From: Bemisia tabaci
Taxonomy: Eukaryota; Arthropoda; Insecta; Hemiptera; Aleyrodidae
DNA: 64,000 nucleotides
Direction: 5' to 3'
Assembly: GCF_918797505.1 (NCBI RefSeq)
Contig: NC_092799.1
Location: forward strand, 13,974,295-14,038,294
The notes beneath the pieces are model-generated. The model was not told where the DNA came from. It worked only from the letters and a program-made list of their open reading frames with translations, and did no database searches. Shown here piece by piece: positions 23,309-37,100 of the stretch. How positions within the stretch are numbered: position 1 is the stretch's first letter; every line of letters starts with the position of its first letter. The position numbers were made by a program, and so were the translations under genes.

Positions 23309-23470
23309 GCAGTGGCGATTTTGCGAGTTGGCAACGCTTTTTCGCCCGTTTAAATCCATCAAAAATATCGATTTTAGGCGAGATGAGCTGCCTCACCAAT
23401 AATCGATTGTTTCACATACATTTAAATGGAGGAAACACAGTGCTGCCAACTTTCAAGGGTCGCCACTGCA
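23309..23470. mobile_element. Small inverted-repeat element (family G), copy 1
   Basis: Ends gcagtggcgattttgcgagt-tggcaac and gctgccaactttcaagggtcgccactgc are inverted. Inside is an aatcgattgt / atcgatttt pair. It is about 160 bp. Confidence 0.65.
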
Positions 23471-24989
23471 AACACGGAAGTTGCTGAATGAATTTTCTAC
23501 TAAAAGTTAATTATAATTTTTCCGTGATATGCAAAAGTGAGATATTAACACAATATTGTCCACAATTTGGGAGAGCAATAGAGAAATGATGCATTTCATA
23601 CAGGTATCATACTTCTACATCAAGTTTTCGTGCTTGATATATCTTTGTATATTGATTGCTTGTGCTCGATCGGGTACGTAACACCTAACATAACCTTAAA
23701 AATCACCAGAACAAAAATTTCGGTAAAGAAATTCTCAGAAATAGTGGATGTAACATGAGGCAGTAGGAGGGCTCCAAAGAGATACTTGCAACTAGTGTTC
23801 TCTCTCCAAAAATAGAATGTGGATCTGGTGCTACAGAGTTACCGTAGAGAACATAGTGTGAAAAATAAATGATTCCTTTTGACATTTTTTACTTGATTAT
23901 GTCAAGATTGAACGTTAGAATTTGACTTTAAAGTACATATTTAGATATAACGTTGCGTATGGTCTTTTTTTGTCACATTAGGATAGAAAATACGTAGCAA
24001 TTGAAAAATGCAGATCTTGTACATGAACAGATAGTTACGTTAGCGTAAGCTGCAAATTAGCACATCAAAATTGAATCACCGGATTTTGAAGCCTTTGAAC
24101 TTAATTAAACACGTCCCAATTTCAAGAGTTTATCAAACATCTGGATGATAAAATGAGATAAGTATTTTACGTAGGTCGATTGTGTTCATATCCTCCCAAT
24201 AGACTATTGTCTCTTGTTTTGCGGCCTGATACGGTAAATTGTAAACCCAACAATAAAAAAAATATTATTTGAAAAATGTTCAGACTTGTTTAAAATTGCT
24301 ATTCTGAAAAGAGTCTGGTCATATAAACCATAAGTGTGGTATTCAACATCGGCAGCATTACTCGGTTCATTTCGTCGGTTCTAGAAACCGAGATTTCAAA
24401 CGAAACCAAAACATATAAAACTTTCGATTGCATGAACCGCGAGTATGGTTCCCAGTTCTTAGAAACGAGCGCACATTTACATGAACCAAACAGTACTGCC
24501 AATATAGACCATCGTATTTGCGGTTCATACGACCGAAATGTTTTCTCAGTATGTTTAAATGCTAATATCTTACGGCTTATTGATAAATCTCGTTGAAAGT
24601 CGTTTATCATCATTTGAATGGTTTAAACCTTTACATTTTATCAATTTCACCTTAATTTATTTATTTATTTTTTTGAAAAAAAAAAAAACCGGGATAGAAA
24701 TTTTTAGATGAAGTCTTTCTTACAACAGAGAAAAGAGATCAAATTGACAAGAAGTCGATTAAAGTAAAACAATAAACAAATTGAATGTTTTACTTGATAA
24801 AAATAAAAGAGGACGAGAAAAAATACAACATCGAAATTTTTTGTGTAAGATATCCTTATAAAAACTCTTGCTTCCGTTTATGCCACGCTGTGCCTCCTTC
24901 AAGAATGATTCCCAACACAATAAACTTAATATCACAAAGATTCGGAAAATACTATAATTTAATTCTTAAAAGATAGAAAAAACGGGGGG

Positions 24990-25008
24990 AGAGAGAGAGA
25001 GAGAGAGA
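24990..25008. repeat. (GA)n microsatellite
   Basis: Uninterrupted GA dinucleotides, just past the last coding exon on its 3' UTR side. Confidence 0.9.
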
Positions 25009-25141
25009 ACGAGAGAGCTGCTCTACTTGATATACATTGATTCTCTGAATCTTTTCTAATGATTGATTTAATTCATTAAAATTAATATCACAATGTTCAA
25101 CCTTTCATTGGTCCTGGAATTTGTAAATGCTGATTGACCGC

Positions 25142-25158
25142 CTAATCACCAGGATAAT
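25142..25158 (-). CDS. NACHT-WD40 gene, last coding exon (DYPGD stop) and start of 3' UTR
   Basis: Acceptor tatttttcag precedes 17 coding bases that complete the split codon and read DYPGD then TAG. The call rests on the excellent pyrimidine tract and correct phase, since five codons carry no homology signal. The 3' UTR continues to lower coordinates. Confidence 0.55.
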
Positions 25159-28100
25159 CTGAAAAATAAAAATAATAGAATAGAGTGTGCATTCAGTGAC
25201 TAAAGTTTTTGTCTACACCGTGCGAGCGAGCGTAGAATCAAATGGCGATATTGTGTAGATACACGTGTAGATTTCACTTAGGATGTCTACTAAAAGTATG
25301 TGAAATGGCGTGCGGGACTAAGTATTAACCAAAAATGAATTTGTTAATTATTTAGAGGTATACAAATCTGCTTCATGAAAAGAAAAAAGAAAGAAAGCCA
25401 CTCTTTAAATGATTTATTACGGATACTGATCAGAATTTGTCATCTTGTTGAATGTTTATTTGTGACATTAACGCAGCGATGCCTAAACTCAACTTTAAAA
25501 GCATCAGACTGATTGACAGAGGTAACAACAAACCATCGAACATAATCTAAATTTTATAAAATGTGCGCGAACACTTTATTCTGGCGCTTGCTTGGCTGGT
25601 GTAAGACTTATGCTCCGTTTGGTTTACGAGACATTCTCATTGCAATAAATAAAGGATAGAAAAACCCCTTCATCTACGACTAGATGCAACATATTCAACT
25701 CCAGGGCAATGTTGGTTTGCATACTCAAGATTTGAAGGCGTTTTAAAATCGCGTTTAATCTCGCAAGGTCTCTACCGAAATCTCACAGTTGTATTTTCAA
25801 ATCATAGGCTCCTCAATGTTGTGCTTAGTTATGCGGTTCTTCCGAAATTTATCGCTTCTCATTTTCATTATAGGAGACCGTCAGTTGGTGGAAAATGTTC
25901 ACGATGAACGAGGAAAAAGATTAAAATGAGCTAATAAGAAGAAAGGAAGAGATTTAGACTCAGACACGGAGATGCGCTGGATAGAATACGACGGATATAA
26001 CCACCTACGTACGAATGGTGAAAACTTAAAAATGGAGTCTTATATCCTTACCTACAACCTCTTCAACGGGTGACGGTCCCCCATCATCATCGGCTGAATG
26101 CTGGCGGCTTGAACGAGAATTTTGCTTGGACAGACCCTGTAAAGCCAACACGAATGGATTAAGTCGCCAAATAATTGACGTCAAATAATTTATTACTTAG
26201 CGGGAGAAGTGACTCGATGTTTTCTACTCTTCAAACTCTTACGCTTATTACAGTTAACTGTAAGAAAATTTCAAAAATCGACTCATGTGCCAGGATTTAT
26301 ATTTTACAATCGTTTTTAAGCTAGAGGCAATTGCTTAAAATTGCTGTCGGTAGGCGTAGAACAAAGTACACACACGGCTTGGCCAACATTTTGCCGTGCT
26401 AAGGAAAAACCTATGAGCCCTCAAACGTTGTCATATTTCCTTCTATAAAAAACCAGTTTACTGGGGGAATTCTAAATAGTTCTCCTCCATTTTTCAAGCA
26501 ATTTTGTTCAAAATGTAATCTAAAACAACTGAAAATTTCAAGGAAAAATATGCATAACTTTTCTTAAAAATAAATATTCTGTCGGGCGAGATTTAGCAGC
26601 AGCAGAATGTTCATACGATTCAGCATGACTATGAAAATCACTCTGCGATGCAGCACTGGTTTGTGATATACGGTCTGATAGCCGAACAAGAAACTGAAAA
26701 GTTGCGTCAAATGAAAAGTGCAAAATTTCATCACTGCCATTTTGATGGCGCGGTGTAACGAAGGCTTGCATTTCTGAAACTGACCCAACAATCCCTGCAC
26801 GTTAAGTTGACGGACTGATATGGGGTTCTGCCTCTAAAATTCCAAGGGTTGGTCCCATTTACCTGTTGATGTTTGCGTTGACGGGGTGGCGATCTGTTCC
26901 ACAGCGCCTCTAGTTGGTCGAAATGTTGCGACTGAGCTAAGGCAGCTTGCTCTGGACCGTAACATGCCTAGATAAAAAAATTAAAAATTAAACATCAGTT
27001 TCGTAATTTTTTTTAAAAAAAAATCAGTAGTCTTGGACGAGATACCTTCAAAGTAAAAGCATGTAAATCTTGCATTTTAAAATATTTACCTTTTTAGGTT
27101 TAATATCTCTCGCTTATTGGGCATCTTCATTCGAGGGACAATACTACATGCAACCGATCAAAGAGAAATATCATTTGTCACGGGAGCAAAATTTTCGATA
27201 GGTAGAGACATTTTTCTCGAGTTGGGCTAGTAAATCGAATTTGAACACTCCCATGGATAATTACCTTTAGTGTCTTGAAGCATAATATGTGAATGCAAGC
27301 AGTTTATAGCATTTTTTCAGTCAATAAAGAGCATACATACATTCGCACGACGGTTTAGAGTTTTTTAAAGCTTTTAATCTGTGGTTTCAATCACTGGTGA
27401 ACTGGCGTGGCTTGCTTTGCGATGTATCGTTGATCTGCCGTTTAAACCTATGGAAAAATATCGACGGACAAGGTGTTTGCAGCGAACGGTTATAGGACAT
27501 TTCGTTAACGATTTTTTGTCCGCGCACCTGTTTTTTCCAGTAATTTACGCCCACGCGTTTTTTCGGCACGGGAGTTTTGGTCCACGTGCCAGTTGAGACC
27601 CAAAGTTAAGTGGCCCACATTTAAATACAAACGAATTACTTACGACGTTTTTGAATGAAAATATATAATGTCTTGGAAGAGTGAGGGTTTGCTTGTTTTT
27701 TTTGTTTTGTCTGTTTGGTCCAACGGAGAATAATATATAGTTGAGAGTTTTGGTAAAAATGGGGGAGCGTCAATTCCATGAGACAAAATTCACTAAAACT
27801 GTCTACACCTCTTTGGCGTAAAAGGACTTAATTATCTTTCAAGAAATTCCCACCTTGTTATACCTGAACCGGATAAACCTCTATATTTGCCTCAGCTAAA
27901 GGCTCTTAGATTTTTCCTGTGTACGATAAGTATCTTGATTTATTTTGCGAGGGAAGATCTGTATACTTTTAAAGGATGCCTGTCATTCTTAATACGATCA
28001 ATTTTGTATATTACTGTGCAACACTTCCTTTGTGAAATAGTTGCTTCAGGCGCCGCCGCACGGCGGGCGGGCGGCCACCGCGAAACGCGCATTGGCGCCT

Positions 28101-31100
28101 ACAAACCTAAGTGGATACTTCAAGCATCGCGCAATGCGTGAAGTATCCACTTAGGTTTGTAGGCGACAGTGAGCCTCTCGCGCTGGCAGCACGCGCGCCG
28201 CTCTGCTCTGTTCGGCCTTAATATTTATACTCGCATAGTCAGCGTTTTTTAACTCATGATTTTGAAATGTTAGCACACTCTGCATTGATTACTCTCATTT
28301 AAATTGATGGGAACAAATATGTATCAATTTATCAAAGGAGAATAATAATATAATGTGTGATTTTTAAATATTGGTGGTTCGTGTCTTTAATGATTTCAAA
28401 AGCACTTGATGATGGAGGATCTCATTGAGTAATAAAGAGGAAATTTCCTCAAAATTGTCGGAGAGAATTAGTTATATTACGAAAAAAGAATCCTTGACTC
28501 GTACCTGTGACGCTATCGATTCAGGGATCTTTGAGATTTCCTCCATACTTGCTGATACTGAAAACCTCCTTCTCAATCTCTCGTCGGCAGCAGCCATCAT
28601 GAGGGATGATGTTAAATGTGCATATTTCTTCTGCCACGAGTATGTGTCCAGAGTTACCTCTTTCTTCAAAAGTCGTCGCATTGGTCGTTTGGGAGCAGTT
28701 GTTCTGATTTCTGAAGTTCGCAATGAAAATTTATGTTAAATAGAGTTCAGAAAACATTGAAAGGTTATGGAGCACACTTAACCAGGCTGTAAGTCGAGAC
28801 AGCACAATTCTTTCTTTAAAAAGAAAACAATCAGATTATACAAAGTACTCAAGTTCTTCGAGAGACATGTGGATTTCATGTAGATGGATCGTATTTGATT
28901 GCGGTTCGATGTATCGTTTGGTTAAAAACACTAGAACATAACTTCAAACAAATTTAAGATAAAGATGAAAAAGCTGAAAATGAGAAAAATCCTAAGTGTT
29001 TCACATTGCATTGCCATTTTGCACTCATAAGGATAATTAATCTATCACAAAAAACCCGTTCCCTCAGATTACTCAATTGACATTGGAGGCTATATCTACA
29101 TGTTAAACCAATCGATATCGATGCAATCTCACCTGATTGACGTATCGAATACGATCTATGGGTCAGACTGAGTCAGACTGCATGAGGTAAAGCACATACA
29201 CCACCTGATGTCAGCGTGACTCTGTTGGACCTATGGCGCCAGTCGGATGTCAGTTTAATAAGTATCATCAGTGGCGTCATAATGAGCAACTTTTAAGAAG
29301 ATATTATTCTCACTCTAACAGAGAATTTTTAATGTGAAAAAGGGCTGTGAAAACCCTATTAAGACGAGAGTGAATATGTCGAAGGCAATTGGTCAAATCA
29401 GGCATTTTATTAAATGCCTAGGCCGGTAGTCAAATTTTGACAGTTTACAGAATTCTGTAAAATGGCGGGGAGTTCACGGGTTTTTAATATTTTAGAAAAA
29501 ATAACTCTTCAAATCCGAAAACTCTCCTTGCTTCTTCCTTTTGGCGCGTATACGTAGTATACCGCCTTTGCGATCGTTTCGACCCCCCCCTCGATACAAT
29601 AACCGAGTCCCCTAGTTCCTTACCGAAAAGTGACTACCGCGAACTTCTGAGATTTTCCAAAGCGTGTAAAAAGTTTACTAATCCGTCAATAATAATGATT
29701 AAAATTTGTTTCTCATTCTGGGGCTCGCTAGTTTATGTGTAATGAATACCAAGAGTCTACGTTTCTTGGTTTTTTTTAAAAAAACCTTAGAATGGGGCGC
29801 GCTGATTTAAAATATGCATATATAAGCGGAAGCAAGCGAACTGATTCGAGGATGGCTGACCAGTTCGGCACTCCTTGAATGAGAATTTCACTCACTCCGT
29901 TTTGTTCACAACGTTGCTTTGACATATCTCCACAACACTGTTATCCTTTTCAAAAGTTGGTACTCCTTGCTCTGATAGCCGGGGCCACCAGGATAGTGGT
30001 AAGTGCAATCTGTGATGAGCCTCGAGACTCATTAGACCATTTGCTAAACGTGGCTCATACAGGAGTCCACTAAGCCCTCTCGTCCCCACGCTCCTGATCA
30101 CTGCGTCGGCGTCACGAAGAACAATGGGCCTTGGGTCCCAACGCGGCCGATACCCGTACCCCAATTACTCACGCTTCATTAACCATTTCACCGTCACGCT
30201 AGGATTCATCCAATTTTCAAAAAAAATTGTTTCGCATGTATTTAGCAATTTTTTCCTTACTCTCCGTTAAAACACAAATAAAAAGAGACCTCATTCATAA
30301 AAATCGGCCGAATAGAAGAGAAGTTACAGTAATCGAAATCCGAAGAAATCAACAAAACCTCGACTCCTCGATACGAAAAATAAAATGAAGGGGAAAAAAA
30401 GAAAGTATAAATTACAATTAAATATAATTGACCTCAAAATTTGACAAACAATTCATTTATATACCTAACGCTGAAAAAACTGGGAGAAATTACAAAAAAT
30501 TTGCCTCTTGCAAGGGGCTTCTTTGTAAGAATTTTGACCTGAAGACAACGGTCGAATAACAGCAGTACTCCATACAATACACGGTGTGCCTGAACGAGTT
30601 AAACATTTTTCATACGTCCAAATCGAAAAATCTTTATATTTTTAACTACAATGTTTCTTGAATCGTTTAAGCAAAAAAAAAAAAAAAAAAAAATTCCGTC
30701 GAGATTCTGGAACGCAAAGGCGCTTTAAAAGTATTCTGGGGCTATAATAGCTAAATCACCGGTAGTAAATTCGTTATATTATTAAAAAGAAATTGACTCC
30801 ATAGTTTAATTCCTTAGTTTCTTGAATACGATTATTTTAAGCACTTAAACATTTATACCACCAATTTTAGCCATGGGGTGATTTCCTGAGAGCCGATAAT
30901 ATCACGAATTTCTCATAGAACCCCTCAACAGTGGCTTGCTTTTTTGGCAGCCGATTCGGCCATCGAACCGGAGTTTAAATGGAAGCTGATAATAACCCAA
31001 AGCTCTGAGAAAAATTTTGAGATGAGTATAAGAACGGTTTGTTGTAAGTAGCGAGGAGAGGCGGGCAAAGCGGCTAAAATCCTATCTAATTTTTACAGTT

Positions 31101-34100
31101 TTTCTGTTGAATTAATGTTGCCGCGGGCTTCTGACTGTCCACACATAGTTCTGTTCAGCATATCGATACATAAGTATTTACATTTTACATACGTAGAATC
31201 TAATTTTCACGTCGGGGAGTTGACATATTTTGATTTTTTCGATTTTATACGGAAAATTGATGGTTTTTCGGGATTGAAATTATTATTGTTTCATGAAAAA
31301 TAAATGCACCCAAAATGACTATAGCATATTGATTCTTACACATTTGCACTCACAAAATTGGTTGGTAAATTCAACGAGTGGGTGCATCGACCTGGTATAT
31401 CAAGTTTCTGCAATTTTTTACGGCAAATCAGTAGATTTTCGGGATGTAGATTGCTTACTTTCAATTCATGAATGAATAAAGCAACGACATGGTTGAACTT
31501 CTTTGCATGGAAAGACGTTTAAAATAACAAAATCAAGACGTATTTAATGCAATTGCATTTATATCGAGTCAATTTCTTTTCAATAATATAACGGGATTTT
31601 TACTACCGGTGATTTGGGTATTTTAGCCCCAAAATACCTTTAAATCGACTTTATCTTCTAGGAGTTCGACAGAATTTTTCCTTTCTTCGCTTAAATTATT
31701 CCGTAGCACTTTTCTTCAAGAATCTGATAAGATTTTGCTTGAGGCAGATCAAAAAACTTAAATTCGATCGAATAGCTTTCTACTTTCACAATACACGGTC
31801 TCGTCAAGGTGCGTCTTTGACCTCGCAGTGTTGGATCGTGAATTCTCTTTTTATGCTGTTTGCCTATTTTGAAATCTCTGTAAATGAAAACTAAAGGGGT
31901 TGATATGTGCGAGTTAATGACGCGCCTTATCAACACATTGTGTTGGAGTTCACTGCTTGTTTACATGCCTTAAGTACGTTTAGATGTTAAAATGTTAAAA
32001 TGTTTATATCTTATGACGTGCTGAAAATTTCATGATAAATGTGCATTCAGGATCATAAAGTTTAAATTACTGTCGTATGCTGCATATTTTATGTGTATTA
32101 AGCGCTTAAAATCGTTTCAAACGCTATTGCATGGTGCATATTTTCTTTCTTACGACAGCAACGAATCATTCTGTCTAAAATTAGGGTAAAAATTCCAGAT
32201 TTCAATATAAGTAAGGATATTTGACTATTTGTCTTGGCATTTGACAAAATGCCTGATTCGAGTGATTGCCTGCGACGTATACAAAAAATATACGAGTACC
32301 TTCTACTTCTTTTGCAGGCGTGACGTAGACCGGTGCTTTGACGTAAGTAGCTGGTGTATTGTGCAAACAAATGATGGGAAGATAACAGCTCTCGAGGAGG
32401 TAAACCGCGATCCTCGATGCATCCGGGGCCATGACCAAGCCGATCAAGGGTAAATGCAGCTGAAGGGTAGATAATATCGTCCCTTTTTTCGTGTCCCACA
32501 CGATTATCCGTTTATCCTCAGACCCTGCTCAAACAAAATGCAAGATTATGACCGGAGAAGAGTAATTCAAAATCCCTGCCCTGAACATCAGCTGCTTAAA
32601 AAATGAAGATACGGTTTACAATGCTGCACAAAATGTTGAATCAAAAGGTACACCGAGAAAGGATATTGGTAGAATTTACCATTCTTTCACGCTGTATTTC
32701 ACACAGCGTCAATTGGACGTATTTCTATCAAACGAAACTATGTGCATTATGACGTGAGCCCTGTTATGCATATATTCTTTTAGCTGATCTAAAAATCTAG
32801 CATCAAAACACAGTTCTGTAACCAGCGCAACTGACCCATTTCGTGAGGGCCCATTTAGTGTTGTATTTTTAGCATTGTTCCTCGTTTTCCCCTTTATTTG
32901 TGTTCATGTTACCATTGTCTTGGGCTTTTTCACAAATATTTGAATCTATTTATTCAGGTACACAACCTCTGGAAAGCGTAAAATATGTACCTGAGACTGC
33001 AATGGAGCCATCCCCAGCGACTTGAACGCAGGTGATACAACCCAAATGACCCAATAGAAGATGCAAATCAGCGCCTGTGTCCATATCCCACACGATTAGG
33101 TTATTATCCCTCGAGCCAGACACAACCAGAGATTTGTTCGTGATTGCCACCGCTACACACGTTACTGTGTCAGAGTGACCGACTAAAACCTGGATAAAAC
33201 ATGGGGATAAATCAATGTAGGTTTCCAAATTCATGTGTCTGAGACAATGAAAATATTTCAACGGGAACACTTAAAATTGCATGGAGAAGAAAACTTAAGA
33301 CTCTGATTGGAAAACCGGATGAGTAGAAACGGAGTATCCGGTTTACAGAACTGAAATGACTTGGTATTCCTGGATTTCTTGGGGACGAATTCCTCTCGGT
33401 TTGTTTTTTAAAAATGTACCTCAATTTGTTGCACCGAGAGTTAGGGGTTTCTTTAAACCATAGAGGTCTGTCCGCACGAAATTTCAAATCTCCCGACCAA
33501 AAAGCAGCTGGCCTCCATTAGTTCATGTTACAGAGGGTTCACCTCCGTATATTTCTAGCGTATGCATGAAATGACTAGTAAGCTGATATTTTAGTAATAC
33601 TACGTGCGGATGGTTTTTCTTAACTTGTGAATATCAACCGACAAAATACGATTGTGGCATGAGCACAACTGGATTACATTTTGCAGCAAAAAACAAAAAA
33701 CTTGCCTTTGGCTCTTCCATGAAAGCACCTTTCTGCATAGGGTAACCAATGGCATACATGTTGTTCCTAAAATGAGCCATAATAAAGGGGGTCCTTATTG
33801 CAAAATTGAAACCAACTAATGGATGGGGTACAACACAGATCATGAATTAGATGACTTCATTCCACGTTTCCTCTTCAAAGTTTAAATTAGATCGGATTAG
33901 AATTAGAATATTTAAATTAGATTAGAATTATCGGGTATTGTCCAACTAGAGACCACTATTTTTGGCTGGGTTTAGAAACGACGCATATAACATCAGTTTT
34001 CCCAGGCACTTACGCGGTTTTACCGATCAGTCAGGTGTTGCAGCTTTTAATTGTAAAATGCAGTCCAAAGAAAAGAAACTCTAGAACTTACTTGGGCTAG

Positions 34101-37100
34101 CTTCCCGCCAATGACCTGCCAAACCTTCAAGGACGTATCTTGTGACCCCGTGATCAAGTGAAGCGAATCCATGGTCAGGACAAAGCAAGTTATTTCTTCC
34201 GTGTGACTAACGTTGAACTTCTCGTCATCTCGATGGGACACCAGGGGCCATATTCGTAAACTAGAACACGCATGTTAAACATCGTTAGATTCATTGCACA
34301 AGCAAAGTATACCTACTTATCTAAATTCGTCGCTCTTATGAACGTATTTATGCTAAAAGGAACTATGTGCATAGGGATTGCGTGTGATATAGTTCCTTTT
34401 AGCATAAATACGTCCTTATGACGTAAAGGCGTCACTCGATCTCCGCATGCGCCCCAGAAAGCATGGATTTATATGTAGAACGCTACCGTGCTAAGGAAGA
34501 ACGCCGTATGAACCTTCAGACGTTGCCACATTTCCTCCGATAAAATCTAAATTTTCACGAATACTGTTGGATATTTTTCTTCCAATTTTTCAGACAATTT
34601 TTTACACACTTTAGTCTAACTTATCTTAAAATTTCAAGGAAAACTATTCACAACTTTCCTGAAAATGCATTTTTTATCCGGAGAAATTTGGCGCCTCTCG
34701 AATGTACATACGGTGTTCTTCCTTAGCAGAACGGGGCTCACGTGGAAATTGAGGTATGCCCTTACGTCACACGGTGGATCGAATCTATGGGGGAGGTCGG
34801 AACTATAAACGTTATAACCCTTTAACAAACTTGCGCTGGCACGCTGCGCGCAGCAGGAGCCGGCACGCTACACCTAACATGGTACTTAACGCATTGCGCA
34901 ATGCGTGAAGTATCCCTGTTAGGTTTGTAGGCGCTGGCCGGCCGCCCGCTGCGCCGCACGGTGGATCGAGTCAATAGGAGAGGCCGGACAAAATTTGGAA
35001 ACTTTTAACGCTTATAACTCCGTTTAGACAAAATTTTGCGGTTCTAAAAGTGGTTCCATTGGTTTCCGCGTGAAATTTTCTTCAAGCACCGCTCCTTGGA
35101 GTTTAAAATGCGACGAAATAAACATCAAAATTTGCAGTTTTAGTAAAAAATTGTGTGCTGAGGCGGATCCAACAATTTGGCAACACCGGATTCCCGCCAT
35201 TTAAACCTATGTTAAATAATCGATTCTTGCCGGAGCACCTGGCCCCTCTGAGAATCGATATATTTCCATAGGTTTAAATGGAGAAAAACAATGTTGCTAA
35301 CTTGCTGGATCCGCCAATGATTGTGTACGACCTCTCTAATTGACTCGATCCACTGTGCATCGGAGGGGTGACGAATTGTGATAATGCCGTCGTTCGTATC
35401 TTTGTTGCTGAATTTTTGTCCTTACTTGGGAACACGTGGCGCGAACCAATGACATGCCGTTAAACAGATGTCTTTCACGGCTGTGTAAAAGGCAGTGCTT
35501 TCCAAATTAACATTCCAAAAGTCGTGGTTACTGCATATATTTTTAGGCAACATTTATTTGTGAATTCTAAATTGGATTGCATTATGCAAAAAGGAACCAA
35601 GAGCATTCCAATGCTGCTAGGATTGTGCAACTTACATTCTTTGCAACACAATTACTGAAATCATGCAAAAAATTAAATTTACAGAGGTAATTTTCGTCAT
35701 GAATTTATATTTTATTGAGAGTGAAGATGAATCTTCTTTAGATGATCGGTTTATATTTGCAAGGTAAACGAAGTTGCACAAGCTTAGCGACATTGGAATG
35801 ATCTTGGTTCCTTTTTGCAAAATGCAATCCAATTCTGCCGTGCTAAGGAAAAACGCCGTATGAACATTCGAGAGTTGCCAAATTTCTTCCGAGATAATGT
35901 GTATTTTCAAGGAAAGTTATGGATATTTTCCTTGAAATATTCAGGGACTTTGGGTGAAATTGCAAAAAAAATTATGTAAAAATTAGTAGGAAAATATTCA
36001 TGAGTTTACAAGGAAATTCGTGTTTTTCCAAAGGAAATTTGGCAACGGCTGAAGGTTCATACGGCGTTTTTCCTTAGCACGGCAGAATTGCTGTATTGAA
36101 AAACGCGCATATTTTGGAGCGAACGGTATTGGTACCAGGTCTAGGTAATACAGTTTTTCTCGGAAACCTGTTTTTTTGGAAACATATTTTGGAAAATAAT
36201 CGGTTTAACTCAGGTTTTGGCCCAGATGAAGTAGGTCTACCGGCACGTACCTGTTGCCTCCGTCCCCTGACACGGCGTACTTCATATTGTTGGTTATGGC
36301 CATGTATTGCGTCGGCCCCAGAATAGTGTGCAACAAGTTCCCATTGTCCGCTATCCATACAGCGATCACCCCTTGTTTGTCACCAGAGACCACCCTCCGA
36401 CTATCTGATAAAACTCCTACGGCCGTCACTATCGATTGATGTCCCTGAAAGTCAAACAAACACATTAAGGTACACACATCAACGTATCAACAAGAATACA
36501 AGCGCCAGAAAGCGCTAAAATATACATACTGAAGAAGCGGTGAGTGGGGGTTTGAATTTAAATTGGTTAACATTTTTTGGAATTAGTAGGTTTTACAAAA
36601 GAAAAGACCAAAATTAACTAAATGATTAACCCTCTGGTATCCTTGTAAAATTGCATGCATGCTACTCGAAATACATACAAAAATAGATCTTTACAAATGG
36701 GGAAAAGATTACATTAACACCACGTCAGTCCGCCTTCAATTATTAGTTTATGCAAGACGACCTCTCACGTCGTCAAATAGTGGTATCATCTTAAAATGGC
36801 ATGCTAACTCTGGGGATGGGAATCACTCAAATGAAGAGTCATCGGAAAATTGTCAGGGAATTTTCTTGAGAAACTTGGATAATCCCTATGCTCGCTACAA
36901 CATTTCGGATTGGGGTACTTCATTAAACTACCGATTGTCAATAATAGCATTGATGTATCTTTTTATAGACTTCATTTTGCCCGTGAGAAGACGGCCCTAC
37001 TTACAGTAAACACGGAGACAACAAGTCCTAAAGTTAAGCCCCAGGCCCGGGCGGTCTTGTCCTCTGATCCGGAGATTGCGAAAAGGCCGTTTGGCGAAAT

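Larger units (their letters stand above)
22211..25141. other. Convergent intergenic region and probable 3' UTR of the NACHT-WD40 gene
   Basis: No coding signal. It includes a family G element (23309-23470), a patch at 24300-24560 with ggttcat/atgaacc motifs in both orientations, and a (GA)n microsatellite at about 24990-25008. Confidence 0.45.

Noticed and set aside
29892..30164. 90-residue minus-strand ORF in intron 22
   Set aside because: It lies opposite the TATA/signal-peptide region; no recognised motif, and it is not used by the NACHT-WD40 frame.
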